Below are positions 7,472 to 14,683 of a stretch of DNA of 14,683 nt, in pieces (position 1 is the first letter of the stretch; each line of letters starts with the position of its first letter). The notes under the pieces are model-generated. The model was not told the origin of the DNA. It saw only the letters and a program-made list of their open reading frames with translations, and searched no databases. Source of the DNA: Oceanospirillaceae bacterium (GTDB lineage Bacteria; Pseudomonadota; Gammaproteobacteria; Pseudomonadales; Balneatricaceae); assembly GCA_003497765.1 (NCBI GenBank), contig DNNY01000211.1, positions 1-14,683 on the forward strand. The letters run 5' to 3'. The position numbers were made by a program, and so were the translations under genes.

Positions 7472-7574
7472 CCTCGTGGGGACTGCCCTAACGAGCGTGA
7501 TGTGGCATGGTGTCGCATCGCACTGATAAACAGTGAGCGATTTCAAAACTCACACGACATAAGGGATCTAACGC
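7472..7574 (+). promoter_or_regulatory. Structured 5' leader of the rpsP operon mRNA
   Basis: The roughly 100-base leader can fold into two stems. The first is at the very 5' end: CTCGT (7473-7477) with ACGAG (7491-7495), extended by GGG/CCC around an ACTG loop. In the second, ATCGC-ACTG (7517-7525) pairs with CAGT-GA-GCGAT (7531-7541) around ATAAA, and this may sit inside an outer stem GTGTCG (7510-7515) with CGACAT (7555-7560). The Shine-Dalgarno AAGGGA (7561-7566) follows at once, 8 bases before the ATG. Autoregulation by S16 or another product is only a hypothesis. Confidence 0.4.
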
Positions 7575-7826
7575 ATGGTAATCATTCGTTTAGCTCGTGG
7601 AGGCTCTAAAAAGCGTCCATTTTATCATTTAACCGTAGCTGACCAGCGCCGTGCGCGTGATGGTCGCTTTATCGAGCGTGTGGGGTTCTTCAATCCTGTT
7701 GCTCGTGGTCAGGAAGAAGTCTCTCGTATCGATCTAGAACGAGTTGACTATTGGTTGAGCAAAGGTGCTCAGGCAAGTGACCGTGTAGCCGGTTTGATAA
7801 AAGCTGCGCGTAACGCAGCCGAATAA
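7575..7826 (+). CDS. rpsP: 30S ribosomal protein S16
   Basis: This is an 83-residue S16, a small-subunit protein needed for early 30S assembly. The start [22 protein letters not shown], the [17 protein letters not shown] segment and the [16 protein letters not shown] helix are diagnostic, and the length is normal. It has a good AAGGGA ribosome site 8 bases upstream and is the first gene of the rpsP-rimM-trmD-rplS operon. The gap to rimM is 36 bp. Confidence 0.98.
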   Translation: MVIIRLARGGSKKRPFYHLTVADQRRARDGRFIERVGFFNPVARGQEEVSRIDLERVDYWLSKGAQASDRVAGLIKAARNAAE

Positions 7827-7862
7827 TTTTAGGCAAACTAGTCTAAGCAAAGGATCGTTTGT

Positions 7863-8387
7863 ATGGCCCAAGACTCGCGCGTAAAGCTCGGTCGAATTAC
7901 CACCGTTTATGGGGTAAAGGGCTGGGTAAAAGTATTTTCTAATACTGAACCCATGGATAACATTTTTACTTATCAGCCTTGGCAGATTTATCTTAATGGC
8001 CAATGGCAGGAAGTAAAAGTTAAACAAGGCAAACATCATGGCAAAGGACTAATAGCCCAACTGGAAGGTTGTTATGACCGAGATCAAGCCAAGCTGTATG
8101 CTGGTGCTGAGATAGCGGTAGACCAAAGTAAGTTACCTGACTTAGACGAAGGGGAATATTACTGGTCACAACTGACTGGAATGAACGTAGAGACCGAAGC
8201 TGGCGTGAAGCTGGGTAAGGTCGACCATCTGATTGCCACAGGTGCTAATGATGTACTGGTGGTAAAAGGCGGACCAGAAAGTATCGATAGCGAAGAGCGA
8301 CTGATACCTTGGCTACCTGATCAGGTGATTACAAAGATTGACCTCTCAGGAGGCGTTATCCGGGTTAATTGGGATCCGGACTTTTAG
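7863..8387 (+). CDS. rimM: Ribosome maturation factor RimM
   Basis: RimM (174 residues) binds S19 and assists late maturation of the 30S head domain. The N-terminal RimM domain begins at once with VKLGRITTVYGVKGWVKVFSNTEP. The C-terminal PRC-barrel part includes EGEYYWSQLTGMNVET and GANDVLVVKG, and ends in ERLIPWLPDQVI and VNWDPDF, as expected of a full-length protein. The AAAGGA ribosome site at 7849-7854 lies 8 bases before the ATG. Its position between rpsP and trmD is the usual one. Confidence 0.97.
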   Translation: MAQDSRVKLGRITTVYGVKGWVKVFSNTEPMDNIFTYQPWQIYLNGQWQEVKVKQGKHHGKGLIAQLEGCYDRDQAKLYAGAEIAVDQSKLPDLDEGEYYWSQLTGMNVETEAGVKLGKVDHLIATGANDVLVVKGGPESIDSEERLIPWLPDQVITKIDLSGGVIRVNWDPDF

Positions 8388-8397
8388 GTAAAAGTAG

Positions 8398-9150
8398 GTG
8401 AAGGTAAGTGTCGTTACACTGTTTCCCGAAATGCTCCAGTCTATTACGGACTTTGGCGTTACCGGCAGAGCAGTGCAACAAGGATTGTTGCAAGTAACGG
8501 GAATTAACCCGCGCGACTTTACCCATGACAAACATCGCACGGTTGATGATAGACCTTACGGTGGTGGTCCAGGCATGTTGATGAAGGTGCAGCCTTTACG
8601 TGATGCCATTACTGCTGCTAAGGCTGATTTACCAAACCCCAAGGTGATTTACCTATCACCCCAAGGCCGTAAATTAGATCAATCAGGTGTGTTAGCGTTA
8701 GCCGAGCTGGAAAGCTTGGTGTTGGTGGCAGGACGTTACGAAGGTATCGACGAACGTTTAATGGCTACCGACATTGATGAAGAATGGTCGTTAGGTGATT
8801 TTGTACTTAGCGGAGGCGAATTGCCAGCCATGGTCTTGATCGACGCTGTCGCACGCATGTTGCCAGGGGTATTGGGACACACAGAGTCGGCGCAGGAAGA
8901 TTCATTTGCCCAAGGGTTGTTAGATTGCCCACACTATACTCGGCCCGAAGTGGTCGATGGTATAGAAGTACCAGAGGTACTCTTAAGTGGTGATCATCAA
9001 GCAATTGCCAAATGGCGAATGCAACAACAACTGGGACGAACTTGGCAGCGGCGACCTGACTTACTAGACCAAACAACGCTAACTGCAGAGCAGCAACAAT
9101 CTTTAGCAGATTTTATCCGCACGACGGCAACGTCAGCGGTTGAAGAATAG
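8398..9150 (+). CDS. trmD: tRNA (guanine-N1-)-methyltransferase TrmD
   Basis: TrmD methylates N1 of G37 in tRNAs with GG at 36-37, using S-adenosylmethionine, and so prevents +1 frameshifting. It is a 250-residue SPOUT-family protein with a knotted cofactor site. Visible motifs are [20 protein letters not shown] at the N-terminus, [14 protein letters not shown], the knot region [11 protein letters not shown] and [26 protein letters not shown], and the catalytic-side [17 protein letters not shown]. The start is GTG at 8398, 10 bp after the rimM stop and preceded by a weak AGG-containing site, which suggests translational coupling to rimM. The C-terminal helical domain is complete. Confidence 0.97.
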   Translation: MKVSVVTLFPEMLQSITDFGVTGRAVQQGLLQVTGINPRDFTHDKHRTVDDRPYGGGPGMLMKVQPLRDAITAAKADLPNPKVIYLSPQGRKLDQSGVLALAELESLVLVAGRYEGIDERLMATDIDEEWSLGDFVLSGGELPAMVLIDAVARMLPGVLGHTESAQEDSFAQGLLDCPHYTRPEVVDGIEVPEVLLSGDHQAIAKWRMQQQLGRTWQRRPDLLDQTTLTAEQQQSLADFIRTTATSAVEE

Positions 9151-9159
9151 GAGCGAGCC

Positions 9160-9528
9160 ATGAGCAGCAAAAATAGCATCATTCAGCAACTTGAAGCTGA
9201 ACAAATGAACAAAGAAATCCCTGATTTCGGCCCCGGTGATACCGTTGTCGTTCAGGTAAAAGTAAAAGAAGGTAACCGCGAGCGTTTGCAGGCCTATGAA
9301 GGCGTGGTAATTGGTAAGCGTAACCGTGGCATGAACTCAGCCTTTACTGTACGTAAAATTTCTCACGGTGTGGGTGTTGAGCGTACTTTCCAGACTTTTA
9401 GTCATCAAGTTGATAGCGTGACTGTTAAGCGTCGTGGTGACGTGCGTCAGGCTAAGCTGTACTACTTGCGTGAATTGTCTGGTAAAGCTGCACGTATTAA
9501 AGAAAAGTTGTCTAAGCGCGAAGCGTAA
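9160..9528 (+). CDS. rplS: 50S ribosomal protein L19
   Basis: This 122-residue L19 lies at the 30S-50S interface of the ribosome. Typical segments are [42 protein letters not shown] and [14 protein letters not shown], and it ends in [20 protein letters not shown]. The length is normal. A strong AGGAG ribosome site precedes the ATG, and the gene lies 9 bp after trmD. It is the last gene of the rpsP operon, and folded RNA with U-tracts follows it. Confidence 0.98.
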   Translation: MSSKNSIIQQLEAEQMNKEIPDFGPGDTVVVQVKVKEGNRERLQAYEGVVIGKRNRGMNSAFTVRKISHGVGVERTFQTFSHQVDSVTVKRRGDVRQAKLYYLRELSGKAARIKEKLSKREA

Positions 9529-9541
9529 ACGACACTTTTTA

Positions 9542-9560
9542 ACCATTCTCCGAGAGTGGT
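9542..9560 (+). other. Small hairpin directly after rplS
   Basis: ACCATTCT (9542-9549) pairs with AGAGTGGT (9553-9560), eight pairs including one G-U, around a 3-base loop, 13 bp after the rplS stop. No U-tract follows, so it is more likely a 3'-end protector or processing site than a terminator. Confidence 0.3.
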
Positions 9561-9564
9561 ACAT

Positions 9565-9665
9565 AAAACCCGCTGCAAAGCTGGATAGAATGACTGTGAA
9601 AGGCCCTGGACCTTGCCAGTGCCATTAATGGTTTTTTTACTCCACACTAAACAGCGGGTTTTTTT
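9565..9665 (+). terminator. Composite terminator structure of the rpsP-rplS operon
   Basis: AAAACCCGCTG (9565-9575) is perfectly complementary to CAGCGGGTTTT (9652-9662), with seven Ts at 9659-9665. The 76-base loop is long for a simple terminator. It contains its own hairpin (GGC-C-CTGG 9602-9609 with CCAG-T-GCC 9616-9623) and a small dyad CCATTAATGG (9622-9631) followed by another seven Ts (9632-9638). Two termination points, or a folded 3'-UTR-derived RNA of about 100 bases, are both possible. Confidence 0.6.
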
Positions 9666-9808
9666 ATGCCTACAGCAAAACAGCCCTTAAATTCATTGGC
9701 TCGGCTAGTCTTGGTAAGTAATGAATATTCCTGTCGTCATTACCAGTTTATTGCCAGTCAAATGGATAAAAAAGTGGTTATTTGGGGACTAAAAGGGTAG
9801 AATCGGTC

Positions 9809-9855
9809 AACCGGGAAGCAAGCTCAATAAGTAGTTTGTGATGCCCGGTTTTTTT
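9809..9855 (+). terminator. Second rho-independent terminator after rplS
   Basis: AACCGGG (9809-9815) pairs perfectly with CCCGGTT (9844-9850), and seven Ts occupy 9849-9855. The loop can pair further (CAAGCT 9819-9824 with AGTTTG 9833-9838, one G-U). No confident gene ends just upstream. A 44-codon open frame from 9666 to a TAG at 9798-9800 lies between this and the previous terminator. The terminator would shield the DUF2065-hisZ-purA genes from read-through. Confidence 0.65.
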
Positions 9856-9902
9856 GTGTTTAAAACGACCCTTTTGGGTAAGCCAAAGCAAGCGGGATAG
9901 TG

Positions 9903-10097
9903 ATGATGGATTTGGCCAGTAGCCTTCTAGTAGCCATAAGCTTAATGCTAATACTGGAAGGAATAATGCCATTTCTATACCCACAACGTTGGCGTCGACT
10001 AGTGGCACAATTGGCTCAGATTAGTGATGCCAATATGCGCTGGTTGGGCCTGTTTAGTATGCTTTTAGGCTTAGTCATATTATGGCTGGTACGTTAG
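9903..10097 (+). CDS. yjeT: DUF2065 family small inner membrane protein (YjeT-like)
   Basis: This protein of about 64 residues has two membrane segments separated by a basic, amphipathic linker (PQRWRRLVAQLAQISDANMRWLG). The pattern LEGIMPFLYPQRWRR is characteristic of DUF2065, whose role is unknown. GTG 9900, ATG 9903 and ATG 9906 are consecutive possible starts. A GGGA run at 9894-9897 suits 9903 or 9906. It lies 17 bp before the hisZ start. In many gammaproteobacteria this gene sits between hflC and hisZ, but here no hflK or hflC precedes it. Confidence 0.85.
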   Translation: MMDLASSLLVAISLMLILEGIMPFLYPQRWRRLVAQLAQISDANMRWLGLFSMLLGLVILWLVR

Positions 10098-10114
10098 GAG
10101 AGATAAGAGATACC

Positions 10115-12636
<2,522 letters not shown>

Positions 12637-12674
12637 TAACATCTTAATAAGCCATTTGGCTGGCAATTAAATAG

Positions 12675-12702
12675 AAAAGGCAACCTTCGGGTTGCCTTTT
12701 TT
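12675..12702 (+). terminator. Rho-independent terminator of purA
   Basis: This is a perfect hairpin: AAAAGGCAACC (12675-12685) pairs with GGTTGCCTTTT (12690-12700) around a TTCG tetraloop, with six Ts at 12697-12702. The A-run and T-run make it partly bidirectional. It lies 38 bp after the purA stop and closes the hisZ-purA unit. Confidence 0.93.
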
Positions 12703-12925
12703 GTGGTCGCTATATTACTCTGTATTTCAAAACTATAAAATATTATACTAAATATTGCTGTTAATTGTGCATATGACAAAAAAGCAAAATGCTAAAGGTT
12801 AGCTAAACTTAAACCTGTATAGCGCTTAAAAAATTACACTAAAAGCTAAACTACTGTTGCGCCTATCAATATTATGAAGCCTAAAGGTGCCTTAAATAAA
12901 ACTGTTATGGATATAAAAGGAGTAC
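12703..12925. other. AT-rich intergenic region after purA
   Basis: No gene is seen in these 223 bases. AGCTAAACT occurs twice (12801-12809 and 12844-12852). The hexamer TATACT at 12744-12749 could be a -10, but it has no clear -35. The region probably contains the promoter of the small membrane-protein gene that follows. Confidence 0.4.
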
Positions 12926-13207
12926 ATGATGTACATCAATAGAGAATCTGAAATATGGAAAACAGCTCCTTTGCATGTAAAGTTGTCAGCTTTTGGAAGT
13001 AGAAGGGTAATTGCCGTTCGGCGTTGGAAAAATCATTGCTTTTTTTTGGGGTTGGCAGGATTTTTGGTGTCTCTTTTGGGTAGCTCAATGGATTATGAAG
13101 TGTTATTTCTACTAGGCATTATGTGCTCACCCATGTGGCTGGAAGCTTTTATGCATTGGTTTGTACTAGATTGGTTAAGGGATAATCCAGAAGCGTTAAA
13201 AGAATAA
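12926..13207 (+). CDS. Hypothetical small membrane protein, two predicted TM segments
   Basis: I do not recognise this 92-93 residue protein. The N-terminal third is polar and basic (RRVIAVRRWK near 26-35). Two hydrophobic segments follow at about 38-54 and 58-82, and the C-terminus is charged (DWLRDNPEALKE). The basic stretch ahead of the first segment suggests a cytoplasmic N-terminus. AAGGAG at 12917-12922 is a strong ribosome site. It suits the second ATG (12929, spacing 6) better than the first (12926, spacing 3). The clear ribosome site and membrane-protein composition support a real gene. It stands alone, 290 bp after purA and 77 bp before a GNAT gene. Confidence 0.6.
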   Translation: MMYINRESEIWKTAPLHVKLSAFGSRRVIAVRRWKNHCFFLGLAGFLVSLLGSSMDYEVLFLLGIMCSPMWLEAFMHWFVLDWLRDNPEALKE

Positions 13208-13284
13208 CTTAATTAGATATATCAGGTTAACTATTTTCTTGTTGGTAAATAAGCTAGCCATTACATAGTCTGGGGAGTATTAAA

Positions 13285-13728
13285 TTGATTGAAGCAGTAA
13301 CAGATAACAACTTGGCAGAAGTTCTCCCGCTGATTCGACGTTATCAAGAGTTTTATAATATTGTTGATATTGACGATCAGCGCAACAAAGAGTTCTTCTC
13401 ACAATTTGGCGAAGATAAAAATAGTGGTTGTCTCTTTCTCTACAGAAATGACCAAGGAATAGCTGTAGCTTTTGCTACGGTTTATTTTACCTTTGCTTCA
13501 AGCATTCCAGATAAAGTTGGTGTTATGAATGATCTTTATACAGCCCCAGATTACAGAGGCAAGGGGATTGGAAAACGCCTAATCAATCACTGTTTAGAGT
13601 TTGCCTTAAGTAAAGAGGCTGCAAGACTCCAGTGGATCACGGCCGAGGATAATGTGCAAGCTCAAAGACTCTATGACTCACTATGTACGAGAAAAAGCTC
13701 ATGGAAAGTATATACATACGAAACTTAA
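13285..13728 (+). CDS. GNAT family N-acetyltransferase (TTG start)
   Basis: This 147-residue protein has the GNAT fold, which moves an acetyl group from acetyl-CoA to an amine or N-terminus. The acetyl-CoA-binding motif A is clear: MNDLYTAPDYRGKGIGKRLI at about 81-100, with RGKGIG as the pyrophosphate loop. Motif B follows (LQWITAEDNVQAQRLYDSL), and the chain ends in the usual aromatic strand SSWKVYTYE. The substrate cannot be inferred. The start is TTG at 13285: GGGGAG at 13272-13277 lies 7 bases before it, and the protein N-terminus IEAVTDNNLAEVLPLI fits the family. TTG starts usually lower expression. A dyad follows the stop. Confidence 0.88.
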   Translation: MIEAVTDNNLAEVLPLIRRYQEFYNIVDIDDQRNKEFFSQFGEDKNSGCLFLYRNDQGIAVAFATVYFTFASSIPDKVGVMNDLYTAPDYRGKGIGKRLINHCLEFALSKEAARLQWITAEDNVQAQRLYDSLCTRKSSWKVYTYET

Positions 13729-13736
13729 AAACATTA

Positions 13737-13758
13737 CCAAAAATTGTAAAATTTTTGG
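13737..13758. repeat. 9-bp perfect inverted repeat after the GNAT gene
   Basis: CCAAAAATT and AATTTTTGG flank the loop GTAA, 8 bp after the GNAT stop codon. The hairpin is AU-rich with only two G-C pairs and is followed by G rather than a U-tract. It could be a weak bidirectional terminator or a binding site. Confidence 0.35.
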
Positions 13759-13806
13759 GCTGAATCTGATAACTGCTGGGGATTCTCTGGCTTGTCTAAG
13801 AAGATG

Positions 13807-13824
13807 AGCGTAAATAGCGTAAAT
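13807..13824 (+). repeat. Tandem 9-bp direct repeat upstream of the HEPN-like gene
   Basis: AGCGTAAAT is repeated exactly twice in tandem, directly before the AAAGAGG ribosome site of the gene starting at 13839. It may be replication slippage or a tandem binding site. Two copies are too few to tell. Confidence 0.4.
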
Positions 13825-13838
13825 AAAGAGGAAAATTA

Positions 13839-14195
13839 ATGGATGATTTAATCAAGTTGTATTGGGGTCTCCGGAGTACTGCTGAGAAACATGGTGATGA
13901 ATTTTCCAAGATAAATTTAGGTAATAATGAATTTGCGGCTAGCTTTTTTGATATGGCCTTCAACGACATTACAATCACACTAGAGATATTAGATTATTAC
14001 AATAATCTATGGATGAAGCTTAATCCCAAAAACTTTTCGAATGTTGACAAAACAAGAGATCAAAATAGCCAAAGAATAATTTTAATTCAAAAAATATGTT
14101 TTATTGAGATAATGTCGATGTTTGAATTCACGGCTAAGAAAGTTGTTATTCAGAATGAAGATATTTTTGAAAAATTTAAGGGCGTATATATTTGA
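13839..14195 (+). CDS. N-terminal part of a HEPN-like protein (frame ends early)
   Basis: This 118-residue frame starts at ATG 13839 with a good AAAGAGG ribosome site. It is mostly helical and acidic in composition. The segment RIILIQKICFIEIMSMFEFTAKKVV (about 79-103) resembles the helix that precedes the Rx4-6H motif in HEPN-type proteins, as in RiboL-PSP-HEPN and related families. That motif itself is absent here but occurs in the next frame (14204-14461), which overlaps or abuts this one. The frame stops at TGA 14193-14195. I think it is the first half of one gene broken by a one-base shift, but two separate coupled genes are possible. HEPN proteins are often RNases or antitoxin-paired toxins; that role is not shown here. 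Confidence 0.6.
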   Translation: MDDLIKLYWGLRSTAEKHGDEFSKINLGNNEFAASFFDMAFNDITITLEILDYYNNLWMKLNPKNFSNVDKTRDQNSQRIILIQKICFIEIMSMFEFTAKKVVIQNEDIFEKFKGVYI

Positions 14196-14203
14196 GGCAA
14201 ATC

Positions 14204-14461
14204 ATGAAAAGGAGTTATGAAAGAAAAGTCATTGATAAAGCTCGGCAGAATCAATGGAATGGAGCCCTCGAATTAAGAAACACTCTTGTACACAATAACG
14301 GTATATCTGACAACGACAAAGAGTATGTATATTGTAAGAAACTGACTTTAAGTTTTAGGAAAGGCGAAATGACCCGAGGTCATCATACTTTATTTCCCCT
14401 TCTTATGAACTGGCTCTTAGAAGAGACAAGGATGTGGTTAAGAAGAGCAAACAAATTCTAA
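14204..14461 (+). CDS. C-terminal part of a HEPN-like protein with the Rx4H motif
   Basis: This 85-residue frame carries ELRNTLVHNNG, in which R and H (14276-14293) form an Rx4H motif typical of HEPN-domain proteins. RNxxxHNNG-type motifs are the nuclease-like signature of that superfamily. A hydrophobic helix follows (LFPLLMNWLLEETRMWLRR). The frame is open from 14180, and the preceding frame ends at 14195, one register away. A -1 shift near 14180-14195 would join the halves into one protein of about 205 residues. If it is instead a separate gene, the ATG at 14204 has GAGG at 14194-14197, 6 bases upstream and overlapping the previous stop, so coupled translation is possible. The function is unproven. 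Confidence 0.55.
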   Translation: MKRSYERKVIDKARQNQWNGALELRNTLVHNNGISDNDKEYVYCKKLTLSFRKGEMTRGHHTLFPLLMNWLLEETRMWLRRANKF

Positions 14462-14526
14462 TTTAGAAAATACATATGCGGTTGATTTGTACAAAATAAT
14501 ATCATGGAAGGATTACACTTTTAATA

Positions 14527-14683
14527 CTACTTGCCCTGCCAAACAGGATCACGCCCTTCGGCAAAGGCTTTGGCACCTTCAAGATTGTCTTCACTGCCAT
14601 ACAATGTATTGACGGTGGCAAACTGGCGTGAGGTAATCAGATTCATAGCATCCTGAAATTTCATAGCTTCCGCTTCGCGCACT
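14527..14683 (-). CDS. Enoyl-CoA hydratase/crotonase family protein, C-terminal fragment (5' end outside window)
   Basis: On the - strand the last 51 codons before a TAG at 14529-14527 are open to the window edge. They contain AMKFQDAMNLITSRQ and end in EDNLEGAKAFAEGRDPVWQGK. The phrase EDxxEGxxAFxExRxPxWxG is the hallmark C-terminus of crotonase-superfamily acyl-CoA hydratases and isomerases. The catalytic core lies outside the window, so the substrate cannot be given. The gene converges on the HEPN-like frames, with 65 bp between. Confidence 0.88.
   Translation of the reverse strand, partial: VREAEAMKFQDAMNLITSRQFATVNTLYGSEDNLEGAKAFAEGRDPVWQGK

Noticed and set aside
8807..9182. Two - strand open frames opposite trmD and the rplS start
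   Set aside because: They lie antisense to strongly conserved coding sequence and have no recognisable domain.
9434..9647. Open frames on both strands over the rplS end and terminator region
   Set aside because: They overlap rplS out of frame and run through terminator hairpins, so composition and context argue against coding.
9565..9665. 4.5S SRP RNA near ffh
   Set aside because: The conserved SRP RNA apical loop (GGAAGGAAGC-type) is absent.
10082..10114. Longer HisZ from an ATG at 10082
   Set aside because: It overlaps the end of the DUF2065 gene, and the extra 11 residues do not fit the family. MSGAKRWLLPDGV at 10115 does.
12801..12852. CRISPR or iteron-like repeat from two AGCTAAACT copies
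   Set aside because: There are only two 9-bp copies in AT-rich DNA, with no array structure, cas genes or replication gene.
14160..14195. Programmed -1 frameshift joining the two HEPN-like frames
   Set aside because: AAATTTA is present but in the wrong phase, and a shift there would meet the TAA at 14177. No in-phase slippery site was seen nearer the join.

Overview
The window looks like a chromosomal housekeeping segment of a gammaproteobacterium with moderate GC. I cannot name the genus, although a marine lineage is plausible. The main evidence is the classic arrangement of ffh–rpsP–rimM–trmD–rplS on the + strand, with a ypjD/ccsA-like membrane gene and a corB/yfjD-like CNNM gene divergent from it. 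A second conserved block follows: DUF2065 (yjeT)–hisZ–purA.

Layout. Positions 1-337 hold AT-rich DNA with a weak candidate promoter. Positions 338-1939 encode a three-TM GGDEF-EAL cyclic-di-GMP protein with an AGDEF variant and an apparently intact EAL site. A zinc-ribbon Nudix hydrolase (- strand, 1995-2519) lies divergent from a CoA-pyrophosphatase-type Nudix hydrolase (+, 2615-3196). The latter is followed within 9 bp by a four-cysteine DUF1289 protein. Positions 3476-5691 (- strand) hold the CorB/CNNM-like transporter and the YpjD-like membrane protein. From about 5760 the + strand carries ffh, a hairpin terminator, then a strong rpsP promoter with a GC-rich discriminator and a folded leader, and the rpsP-rimM-trmD-rplS operon for SRP, ribosome maturation and tRNA modification. 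Positions 9529-9900 contain no confident gene but two terminator structures. Then come DUF2065, hisZ (histidine biosynthesis regulatory subunit) and purA (AMP synthesis), closed by a textbook UUCG-loop terminator at 12675-12702.

Positions 12703-14526 look accessory: AT-rich, loosely packed, and made of poorly recognised genes. These are a 92-93 aa two-TM protein, a GNAT acetyltransferase with a TTG start, and a HEPN-like protein whose reading frame is split in two at about 14180-14195. The right edge holds the last 51 codons of a crotonase-family (enoyl-CoA hydratase) gene on the - strand.

No CRISPR array, tRNA, rRNA, insertion sequence or obvious multi-gene defence system was found. The points most worth a second look are the split HEPN-like gene and its small island, the structured RNA region after rplS, the rpsP leader, and the absence of hflK/hflC beside yjeT-hisZ-purA.
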